From assembly GCF_027595985.1 (NCBI RefSeq), contig NC_073303.1:189710095-189774094 (forward strand): a DNA stretch of 64,000 nt. Direction: 5' to 3'. The first letter of the stretch is position 1; every line of letters begins with the position of its first letter. This stretch comes from Sorex araneus. Its lineage: Eukaryota > Chordata > Mammalia > Eulipotyphla > Soricidae. A program made the translations under genes and the position numbers. Under the pieces are notes generated by a model. That model was not told where the DNA came from. It worked only from the letters and a program-made list of their open reading frames with translations, and did no database searches. Shown here piece after piece: positions 32,367-44,300 of this stretch.

Positions 32367-35300
32367 GTTGGTGTTTTCTGATTGGCCACTTTCTTCTAGC
32401 ATCTCATTGACGTTAGAAAGCCTTTTTTTAGATTGCATTTTATTTTAACTAACCTCACCTCAGCATTTGGGAGAATAATGTATTATTTTAAACCGCTTCC
32501 CCCCCCCCCCCCCGGACTCAATTTGTTGCTAATTGGGAGGGAAAGAAAATTTTTAGCTAACGGTAGTAAATAGCATAGCTAATCACAGTCAGTTGAGCTG
32601 AAATTCAACAGTTGAATTTTATGGTTCTTAAATACGTAATGACTCTTTCCTTTCCTATTCTTTGGCTATTTTCATTTCAGAAGTTAAAATGTATCAATGA
32701 CTTAAGACCATGAACTGCTCTTTTAGAGGATTTTTATTTCAGAAAGACTTTAATTCACAACCTGAATTTATTTAAAATACCTGTAAATAACTGCTCTAAA
32801 CTATTAACTGTCAAGAATATATCAGTGGGGGCTAGTGCGATAGTACAGCAGGTAGTGAATTTACCTTGCACGCGGCTGACCCAGGTTCTAGCCCTAGCAT
32901 CCCATATGATTCCCCGAGCACCGCCAGGAGTAATTTCTGAGTGCAGAGCCAGGTGTAACCCCTGTGCATCACCGGATGTGACCCAAAAAGAGAAAAAGAA
33001 AAAGGAGTATATCAGTAAATGAAACCATGACCTGCTCTGTTAGAGGACCATATTTTGTTGTACTTTTAAAAATGTGCATGTATATGAATAATAATATACA
33101 CAGTAGTAGCACATATTAACAGTGAAAGTGGTATCTCTTGGTATGGTAATAGATTACTCACTGCCTGAGTTCAGAACCTAAGGAGAGGATATGATTTGAA
33201 AATCTTTAAAAATCAACATTTGAGTGACTGGAGAGATGATAGCACATGGATCTATACATCAGTATACTTGATGTATGAAAATGAAACTTAAAGTTTTAAA
33301 TAAATAGTTTTAGGTATCTGAAAATATTTAAAATAAACATGTTGTGAAACTTTTATTAAATCCCACATCCACCAGTTCAGCAGATAATACTTTTATCTTT
33401 TATGTCAATGTTTAGTTTTTTTTTTATTAAATAGGAAAAGGAAGATTTACTAGTGAAGAGTGTGTTCAAAGTTGAAACTGTAATCGTTAATATCCAATGT
33501 CAAATTTTAGTTGTTAGCATCAAGGAGTACAGTACTTGCCTTGTATGTCTGAGGAGGACCTAAGTTTGATCTGATCCCTGGCACAGAAAAATGCTAACAA
33601 TCATGTTTTTTAACATCTAGCATTGTTGAACAGACCTATACCCCAGCTGAATGTGTAAGCCAGGCCATTGACATCAATGAACCAATCGGCAATTTAAAGA
33701 AGCTTCTAGAACCAAGACTACAGTGTTCCTTAGATGCACATGAAATTTGTCTGCAAGATATCCAGGTAATTCAGTGGTGAGATTTATAGTTGCACACTTA
33801 AATCTAAATTATAAAAATATATTTATAGAATTTATTTTTATAACCAGATTTGTACTGAAAATCTAAGCATTTAGAAATAAAAGGAAGTGGAAAATATTTC
33901 TGAATGCTGAGACTTTTCAGTTCAAAAATTTCACAGAGTTTTTATTTATAAGGTCAAACCCTGATAGCCAGGACAGGGTTAAGACTGTTGCTCTTCATGC
34001 GGCCAAATCGGTTTCGTCTAATCCTATCACTCCAGCAGACAGCCTGATGTCAGCTGCTAGATGGGGCTGAAACCTTTTTTTGTTTTTAAGATGTAATGCT
34101 AAATCAGACTTTCGTGTGGTTTTGTTCACTTTTTACTCTCACAGTACAAAGTTATAAATTTAGAAACAGAGGAGATAGCTTTAAAAAAGAGGAGGGAGAA
34201 TATTCTTTTGCATGTGAGAGCCCAGGTCTAAATACCCAGCATCACTACTATGTCATCTCTTAGGCTACTGTTTTTGTTGTTGTTGTTTTATTTTTACTAC
34301 TCTCCTTTCCTGCCCTGCAGTAGTACTATTTCCATACATTATGAAACTTTTAGTTTTGTAAAAGCTCAAGTCATACCTATTTTTAAATTGACTTTTTATT
34401 AGAATAAGTTGAAATGTTTTAATGCGTACATTTCAGTTGCCATTTGACTATGCTTTTCTCTTTTTCAATAAGTCTACTAAGTAATGTGGGTAGGATAATG
34501 TTCTTCTAAAACTAAATAGTGTAGGTGGGTTTAATAATAGTTTTAGCGTAGGATTGAAGATTTTTCTTCTCGACTACGAGAATATAAATTAACCCAATTT
34601 GTGTGTGTTGTGGGGAGGGATGTTGGTCACACCTGGTGACGCTTAAGGGTGATTCCTGGCTCTGCACTCAGGAATTACTCCTGGTGGTGCTCGAGGAACC
34701 TTATGGGATGGCTGTGTCATCTGCTTCCAAGTCAGATGCCTTGCCTGATATACTATCTTTCTAGATCCAGATTAACCCAATCTTCATGGAAGGTAATACA
34801 GCATTTAGTGTCTGTTAATGTGAAATGTAAGATGCCTCGTATCTTATTTTTATTGTCCTTAATAACTCCCATGGTGGTTAAATTATGTTTTTCTTTTTGG
34901 CATTGAATGTTAGAATTATTTTTCTTTTGGACAAGAAAAATGATACGTCACTCGGACAGAAATATACTTGCAATTTAACTAGTATATCTCAGTAAGTTCA
35001 GTTTGATGCATTCACAAATGATTGAGCTACTGTAAAGTAATCATCTCATTTTTACCTGTTGCCTAGCTGGATCCAGAGCGAAGTTTGTTTGACCAAGGAG
35101 TAAAGACAGATGGAACTGTACAGCTTAGTGTACAGGTAATATCTTACCAAGGTAAGTTCTCTATAATGTAATGGTGTAAAAGTTGAGCTTGTTTTTCTTT
35201 AATTTGGAAACTCAATTTTATCGGTTTCAGATGGTTGTCAAAAAGTCTATGACATGTGGACCAAGTAACTCATGTTACTGGTTTAATTATATTTGTCATT

Positions 35301-38300
35301 GTGAAGCAAATTGTGCAATGTAATGAATTTATTTTAGCCAGTTTAATCAGAGCTATATTGTGACAATCTTGGATGGGAGGGAAACTGGGGACATTGGTAG
35401 AGGACAGGTCACACCAGTGGTGGGGATTAGAACATTGTATGCCCCAAATAGCTATATTCTGCACAACTTGAAAATCATAGTGGGTTTTTTTGTAGGTTCC
35501 CTCTCCTCCCCCCCCCCCCCCCGCTTTTTTGGGGTCACACCTGGTGATGTAAAGGGTTACTCTTGGCTCATGCACTCAGGAATTACTCCTGGTGGTGCTC
35601 AGGGGACCAAATGGGATGCTGGCAATGGAACCCAGGTCAGCTGCGTGCAAGGCAAATACCCTACCCACTGTGCTATCGCTCCAGCCCCCAGAATCATAGT
35701 GTTTTAATAAAATATTCATGTGTTTTGTTTTGGAGGCCACGCTCAAAGGTGCTCATAGCTTACTTCTACTTCTGTATTCAGGGATGACTGCTGGTGGGAC
35801 CATATGTGGTGCTAGGGATTGAACCCAGTCTGTCGGTGCAAGGCAGACATCTTACCCACACTATTATCTCCCCAGTCCCCTAAATTTTTTTTTCTAAGAG
35901 TATATTGTACTATATATAAATGGAGGATCATAGAGAAGTCTGGGAGAACAAGTTCTAGTGGATTTTTTAAGAATTATCTCTGCCACTGCAGAAATGGGCT
36001 GCCAGGGAAACTGCTGCCTAGCCATGGTCTAGAAAATGCCCATTCTTAAAAGAGAATGCTACAGCTACATGGCATCTTGGAACTGTGGTGGCCAAAACAT
36101 AGCTATCATATGCCTGCCTGCCCCTTTTTAATTCATTTCTATTTAGGATATTGGCATGATATCCTAAATCCATCTGAAACTGTCGTTGCAAGAAAATCTG
36201 TTTTCTAGAGTGTAGACCAGAGAGAGGAATTTGCAAAAAAATCCTAAGATTGAAAAGTTTTAAGACTGATTATAAATCATAGTAGGTCACGCTTTTTAAA
36301 ACTTAAGACTCAGGGAAGCTGGAATGATGATAGTACAGGGGTAGGGTGCTTGTCTTGGTCATGGCTAACTTGGGTTCAATCCCTGGGATCCCTTACGGTC
36401 CCTTGAGCTCTATCAGGAGTAATTCCTGAGCATCACTTTGTGTGACCCCCAAAACAAAACACATATAAAATTTAATACATTAAAATTAATTTTCTAATTT
36501 TTTTTCTAAATATATACTTAGAGACAACTAATAAAATACCATGATGGTTATGGCTGATTGGGTCAGTTGTATGCGTTTTCTAAAAGCAAGAAATCTTTTA
36601 TATGACCACAGCACGGTTATGAAGATGAAGAAGTCCATGGGGGTTGTTGTTTGCTGGGTTTTGGGCCACACCCAGCAGTACTCAGGTTCACTCCAGGCAG
36701 GACTACCGGAATAGATCCTGAGTCAGCTGTCTGCAAGGCAAAATGAGGGACTTAATATTGACCTATTGCTGTTATCTGCTAGTATTCTGTTCAGTTGTGG
36801 GCTTTTTTGATTGTTTTGGGGCCACACCCAGCAATGCTCACTGGATACTCCTGTTTCTGCATTCAGGATTAACTCCTGGTGGTACCCAGGGGACCATATG
36901 GGATGCTGGGAATTGAACCTAGGTTGGCCGTGTGCAAGGCGAGCGCCCTACACGCTGTATTATTGCTCTGGCCCCTGTTCAGTTGTTAAAGGTGTTTTTT
37001 TTTTTTTTAATCTTTTTTGGGGGTTGGGTCACACTGGCAATGCTCAGGGGTTGTTTATTGCTCTGCAATCAGGAATTAATTCCTGGCAGTGCTTGGGAGA
37101 CCAGGGATTGAACCTGGGTCAGCTGCATGCAAAGCAGATGTACTACCCGTTGTACTACTACTCCACCCCCAACGTATTCTTTAAATCTGAATCTATCGAA
37201 TTATCTAGACATTAAAAAAAAAAAACCCTAAAATTTCTTTCCACCATTTGAGAACACATAAACCAAATGGGTTTTTAGTGACTTACATGTGTTCATTTTG
37301 ATTAACTTTTAAAAAATTTCACTTTGTAGGAATCGAGCCGAAGCTAAACATCCTTGAAATTGTTAAACCTGCGGAAACAGTGGAAGTCGTTATTGACCCG
37401 GATGCTCACCATGCCGAAGCAGAGGCACATCTTGTTGAGGAAGCGCAAGTGATAACCCTTGATGGCACGAAACATATCACAACCATTTCAGATGAAACCT
37501 CAGAGCAGGTGACGAGATGGGCTGCCGCGCTGGAAGGTTACAGGAAAGAGCAAGAACGCCTTGGGATACCCTATGGTAATGAAACACATAATCACGTTTT
37601 CTGTATAATTGCACGTTGGTTGGACTAGCGAGAGTCACGCTTGATGTAGAACACACCGGAGTGAACATAATCCTTTTCAAATGTGGAATTTCTCAGGAAG
37701 TCTTGATCTTCTGTATCTGTTTCGGGGGGGTACTTTAACACAGAGTGGATAATGAGTGCTGGAAAACCAAGAAATGTATTTTTGCGAGTCTGCACTAAGG
37801 TGTTCCCAATGTAAACAGAAGGTAGAGAAGAGAGATAATTTCCATACGGGGCTTTATGCCTGGAAGCTGTCGATAATGTCTATAAAGGCACCGTGCTGTT
37901 AGGATCTGAGCAGGACCTGGGGGCCGGTTGGGGAAGGGCTTATTACAGGCAAATTGTGGGGAGAAAAAGACATTTCAGGCAGGAAATGTACATGCAGAGC
38001 TCCTCTTTGCAAGCATGTATGACTAGTGAGCAGGTTTAGTGTTACTGCTGGACGGCCATTTCTCATTGATTGAATTCACCACTGAAACCAGTGTGGCTGT
38101 GGGGAGTGGCTTATGTTGGAGCAGGCAGAGAGCTAACGACGGGAAGGAAGAAGCATGTTCCTGCTGACAGCGCCCGAGGTCACCTGGTTTCAGTCTCCTG
38201 GGGGCAGAGCTGGAGGGAGAGAGCCATGAGACTGATCACCTGAGCAGATCAGATGGTCGCGGGAGGAGGTGCGCATCCTGCACTCATTCTCGCCCTGGTG

Positions 38301-41300
38301 GCTAGCAGTCACTGACTGGGCTCGCTTCCCACGCTTTGGTTAGTGCGCTTCATTGCTCGAGCGCCTGTGCACAAGGGCGACGGTCCATTACCAAGAAGTC
38401 TGTGATCGAAGAGAGTTTTTTCAAGGGAAATTGTTAATGTTCCTTTGCTTTGTTGTCTGGGGGGCCAGGGGCTGCTGGGGCGACATCCTTGGTGGTACTC
38501 AGGGACGGTGCTGAGGATCGAATTAGGTTCAGCCGCATTCAAGGCAAGGGCCTTAACCCATTCCCCTCTCTTTCCGACCCCTGGTACTTGATTTAATGCT
38601 CAATTAGAAGTGATGTCGGCACACACAGTTTGGACTGAAGAGAAAGCTGTGATCTGGGATTCAGTCAGATGGAATTTGTATTGGAACATGGTGAAGAGAA
38701 AAAATATGGATTAGAGCGCACCATTGAATATGTTTTCTAGATTTTGGTTTTTGATTTTGGGCCATACCAGACGATGCTCAGGGGTTACTCCTGGCTCTGC
38801 ACTCAGGAAACACTTCTGGCGGTGCAGGGCACTGTAGGGGACACCGGGGTTGGCCGCATGCAAGGCAGCCCCCTTGCCTGCTGTATTATTACTGCTCTGG
38901 CCCCGGTCCCAGAGATTTTGCAGGGCCCCATGATGTTCTCCCAGGCCGCCCCCACCTCTAGGGCTCCCTTCAGCTGTGAAGGGGACCGTCCCTGATTGGG
39001 GTCAGGCTCCAGCTGCTCGCACTCCATCCCTTTGAGCTCTAGAAACTGGTTCCTGCAGCTCGGCTGCATTTAAGGTTGAGGAAAAGGAAAGGAAAGGAGG
39101 AGACATTTAAAGGCAACAATAAGAATTTCGCAGAGGGGCCAGAGAGCCAGTCCAGGCTTTAGTAGTCCCCCCAGCAATGGTCCGGCGCAACCCCCGCCAC
39201 ACTGCCCCTTGGCACTGCTAGGTGTGTTCGTAAGACGAACAAAGCAGCAAAAAAGAAACCAGAACTGTGAACAAAGCAGCAAAAAAGAAACCAGAACTGT
39301 ACAGTGCGTGTAGAGTTGAGAGTTTTAAATTGTCAGAAGTTTAGATGCTTCTGAAAGCATAAAAAAATGCTTGCTGAGTAAAACCTGCTCAGTATGGGTG
39401 TCGGGATTCATTCCTTTGATGTAAACAGCGGTGACTGTCAGGAGTAAGCATCCTGAGGGCAGGGGATGGTTCCGGAGACCGGGGCACGTGCCACAGGAAG
39501 CGCAGGTGTGGGCCTCCTCAGAGTAACACCCCACAAAACATTTCCTAGTATGGGCCAAAACCCCACCAGGAAAGAAAAGTGCATACTGACTTTTTGGGGT
39601 TTCAAGTGGAAAGTGTGCTGGGGAATCAATTCTGAAGATCAGGTGTGGGTGTTGACCCAAGTGTATTTGTCAATAAGATGGTATCAACTAGCAGGAGGAT
39701 GCTGGGTTAAAGAATAAGGAATATTTGGAACTTAACAAGGAAAAGCAACCCCCTTAAGGAATTCAGAAATGGGATAGTTGAATATATTGTTTTCCAGATG
39801 TGGGGGTTAATATGGTTGGCTTACTCGCCTGGCGCTTCTCAGAGATTACTCACGGCTCTGTGCTCAGGGATTTGGGAGTGCTGGTGAGCAGACAGGGGCC
39901 TCTTGCTTGGACGGGATGTGGTCAGGCTTTGAGGTGCGACTTCAGCCTCTGAAATGTTTGTAAATCTTGGAGTTTTCAACCACACTGTGTTCTCGCAATT
40001 ACCTCCCTCATTTTCCAGTTTCATCTCTCCTGTTCCGTGTATCCGCTACCTCAGAGCCAGTAAGCAGAGGTGCTAGGACCAGCCAGATAGCAGCAGGTCA
40101 TTGACATTTGGGAGCCCACGCTCAGTTCCTGACATGCTCCTGGGCCCCTGAGCACTGCCGTGGCCCAGATACTCTGGCAAAGAAAGAAGGGGTTCTGTGT
40201 TTAGGAAAGCGCGAGTCATTTCATGGGTAGAGATTTCAGGTTGTAGCTTTTCTTACTCTGCTTTATTTTCCCTCTGATTATTGTCTTCAAAAATGTAGTT
40301 GAAGGGGCTAGAGCGATAGTGGGTAGGGTTAGATCCTCAGCACCCCTTGTGGCTCTCCGAGCCCTGCCAGGAATGATTTCTGGCACGTTAAGTAAGCTCT
40401 GAGATCACTGGTGTGCTCCCCCCAGGCCCCTCAAAGTTTAATTCGCCTCTTTTTCTGTCCACTCCCATTTGTGTGTCTGAGTTTGCATCTTCTGCTGGCT
40501 TTGATAGTCTTTTCACTCTGCAGGGTCTTAGGAAAGAGGCGGGGAGAACGTGAGTGGCCATTTGCCTGTCGGGTGGGTAAGGATCACACCCTGTAATGCT
40601 CTGGGGACCCAGCAGTCCCCCCCAGCCCCCCCCCCCAAAACCCGGGCCCCCTGCTTGCCGAAGCATACACTTCGGCCCTCGCAGCTGTCTTTCCCACCCT
40701 GCCACGTGGGGCTTTAAACTGCAGATCCTCATTTTGCTTAGGAAAACATTAGACTAATTCTATAATTTCCTAAGAAGTTTTTCTTTTCGTATCTTTTTGT
40801 TTATACTTAGTATAAAATGAGCTTTCTTGGGGCCAGAGAGGTAAGAGATAAGACACTTGCCTTGCACGTGGCCGGCCACCCTTCGCCCAGAGCCCAGAGG
40901 GGTCCCTGGGCTCTGTTTGGGAGCTGGCCACGAGCTCAGAGCTGAGATGGAAGTCGAGAGCATTCTTGAATCCCGCGGGGAAGTGTGGTTTGGGACAGCT
41001 TTCCTACCCGAGTCACCTCGTAGGTTCAGTAGTATCCAGAAACGGGGTGACTGCTTTTGGTTTTTCTTTCACTTCTGACTACTGCCTGCTCTCTCTCACC
41101 TGGGCCTTCTGTCCTCCTGATGTTCCTAAGATTCCCAGTCCTGTAACCATCGCTTTCTCTCTATTGTGGCCGGTCTCCTGGAAGTTGCTTCCTGGCTCAC
41201 TTTCTGGAAACTCACAGGTGTGGTGTTGCTGCTTTGACAGAAACTGTGTTAGCAGCTCTTGGTGTTCCGTTCACTGCTGTGTGTGTCTGCGGGGGATGGT

Positions 41301-44300
41301 TCCCAAGGCTCGCTCGTGTGGAGCGGGTGCGCCGTATTCCTGATCCCGTGCTGCACTCCTTGATGCCCTGACTGATATTTCCGGTGGATACTTCCGCTGT
41401 GTTTGGGTTTCCTGTGCTCGGAATGGAGATGGATAACACGTCCCTTTGCCTCCCTCTCTCTTCTCTGCACATTTGGTCATGGCCGTGCAATTTTTTATGG
41501 CTGCTTTGTCTTCACCTGGAGATGTTTTGGAATTCGTTAGTTATTTCATCACTTCCTTTTATTATAAATGTCCGTGAATTTTTGGGTTTTTTTATAGTTT
41601 ATTTTAGTGGTTTTTTATCATGTGTGCTTTCAGAGAAAATTTGTTTTAATACACCAAAAAAATTCTGCTACCATCTCTGAATTCTTTTTTCCTTAAGAAG
41701 AACTGTGGGGTGGGGGGAATGGGTGGGCAGGTGAAATCAAATTTAAAAAATCAGTTCTGATTATCAATCCTATATTATTTTTTGTTTGTGTTATAAATTT
41801 GCCCTTATTAAAGATCTAAACTTTGCCCCTCCCCTCTCTTTCTCCCCTTATTGAATAGAAAAAAGATGCACCTTGGGAGTAATAATGACTAGTAGTATAT
41901 AGAGCAGTGGTTTCAACCCACAGTCCGTGGCCAGTCCTGGTCCACGGATGTAAGAAAGGTTGGTCTTTGACCTGGCTTACGTCGGCCCGTCTGTGGACTG
42001 ATGTGCACACAGAACTGGTTCCCAGGAATAAAGGGTGGAAGAATGCTGCTTTAGATAGATCATCAAAAGAATTACCTGTAATTGAATGAACTCAGCTAAT
42101 TGCATGTCTGTGGGTGGGATGGCCCATCCAGGCTCTAGGGATAGAATGATGAAATGTTTATACATGTTGATCATCTTTTGTAGTTTCCATTAAGTGAAAA
42201 ATAATGAGGGAAATGAAATTACTAGGATTTGCTTTGTATAGATTCAACAAATAATATGTAGTGTAGTGGTTTCCAGTGAGAAGATGGGTTAATATCTCTC
42301 ACGGGAGAAGCCAGCCGAGCAAACAAGCAATTAGCAAGTTGCTCTGTAAGTACCACCATAAGGATAAGTATGGAGACAACCAGGCTTTTGTGAGTTAACA
42401 GGAAATAGGAAATGTACCATACACCTTTTGGAGATTGTTTCTGTTTATATTTTTAATCATGGTGGGCTTTTACTATGGAAAGAGAATAACAGTAACATTT
42501 ATCATTGTTAATGTTTTAAATTGGATCACCGAGAATTACAAGGTTCCAAAGATGTTTATGATCTGAGCTTTAGGCATCTGTTGTTCAGCGCCAACGCTCC
42601 ATCAGTGCTCTCTGCCTCCACGGTGTCCACACTCTCCCTCCCACCCCCAGCCTGCCGCTGGAGCAGGCGCTTTCCCCTCTCTCCTTTGTCCCAGTATTTT
42701 CTCCCTAACAGCCCCGCAACCCTGTTTTTTATTTTAATGTCCCAACTCTTAAGCTGCTATGAAATAAATTTTGTTTTGGGGCCACACCCAGCAATGTTCA
42801 GGGCTCTTGTTCTGTATTCAGGAATCACTCCTGGTGGGCTGGGGGACCGTGTGTGGTACGTGGGGTTAAGTCTGGTTTAGCTGCATGCAAGGCGCACACC
42901 TTACCCACTGGACTATTGCTCCAGCCTCCTACAATAATTTCGTAATTTGGATAATTTTTTTCCCTTCTCCAGGATAATCACACTTACTCATTTGGCCCAC
43001 TAGAGAGCAGTATTGCAAATAATTTTTCTTCAGAATATTCCAGACTACCTGTTAATAGAACCAAATGAGTCTCTGAGAATTTTTGGTTAAATTAAAAAGG
43101 AAGTTTGGAGTATGCCTCGGTAGTAGGACACTTGCCTTGTATATGTGATGCCCTAGGTTTAATGTTGGTACTAATGGAAGAATATAAAACTAAACCAGGT
43201 GTAATGTTTAAAAGAATAAATTTATTTCATGTTTTTTTTTTCCTCTTAGGAGAAATAAACCCTGGATTTTATCTACGTGTATGCAAGTAGTTGACAAGTT
43301 AACTATAAATTAATACACTAGCTTAGGCTGCATGAGGCTAATGACAATTTTTTTTGCTTTTTTTTAGATCCTATACAGTGGTCTACAGATCAAGTTCTGC
43401 ATTGGGTAGTTTGGGTGATGAAAGAATTCAGCATGACAGATATAGACCTCACCACACTCAACATTTCAGGAAGAGAGTTATGTAGTCTCAACCAAGAAGA
43501 TTTTTTTCAGCGGGTTCCTCGGGGAGAAATTCTCTGGAGTCATCTAGAGCTTCTTAGAAAATGTATGAAATTTCTTACTATTTGCCTTATAGTTTAATAT
43601 TTTTATAATTGTTTTCATCTTGATTGGTCGTTGGTAATGGTGATAATGGCATTAAGGCTGGACTGAGAGCATCATATTCATATAAGATACTGAATTCCTG
43701 TCCTAAAACCACAGATGATTATTTATTCTTCTTAGGCTTACAGAGGATTGTCTCTACAAAGTCATAGATCTGGATTCAAACCCAGGCGAACTAATACTAG
43801 AATCTTAGTTATCTTAAATAAATGCTGGACACTTAACGTTCTCAATATATCTAGTTATCTACTTCTTAAATTGTAGTTATCCTATATTGTACAACTGAAG
43901 AAATTAGTATGCATACAAACTAAGCATGCAACCAAGAGGCACATTGTAAAAGGTCTCCTAATACGCCCCTTAAAAAAGTAGTTTTCACACCTGTAAAAAG
44001 GGCACCAGTCTACAAACCAAAGGACAGCTCCTTAGAGCAGTGTTTTTTTAAAAACTCTTTTCTATGTCCCCCCTCAACCTCTGTTTCTTTCCTGTGGCCT
44101 CCCTGTCTTACAGGCTGACCATCTAGTCACAAGCTGAGGTCCCTCTTCATGTGTTTTTCAAATGTGCCTCCCATGCTATATCCCACAGACCAACAGGAGG
44201 CCAGGTGACCCCCAGCTGGGAAACCCTGTTTTAGAGGACCATTATTTGTCTGTTGTTATTCCCACTCACATGCTATCCTTTATCTCTACAACAGGATTTA

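Larger units (their letters stand above)
35152..37329 (+). other. GABPA: GABPA intron 4
   Basis: Contains a LINE-end-like fragment (35.37-35.48 kb) and a poly-C tract. SINEs lie at about 35.52-35.69, 35.72-35.88, 36.31-36.46, 36.64-36.75, 36.80-36.97 and 37.00-37.17 kb. A perfect 11-bp hairpin lies at 36141-36169. Confidence 0.8.
37576..43367 (+). other. GABPA: GABPA intron 5
   Basis: A 5.8 kb intron. SINE pieces lie near 38.45-38.58, 38.74-38.90, 40.30-40.43 and 40.83-40.92 kb, and at 42.77-42.93 kb. A 32-bp tandem duplication lies at 39237-39300 and a hAT-like remnant at 41.9-42.05 kb. The stretches 37.6-38.4 and 41.0-41.85 kb contain nothing I recognise. Confidence 0.8.

Noticed and set aside
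40615-40640. Poly-C tracts (also near 3184, 8421, 32501, 35507 and 58428)
   Set aside because: Common low-complexity runs. Their exact length may be unreliable and no function can be argued from them.
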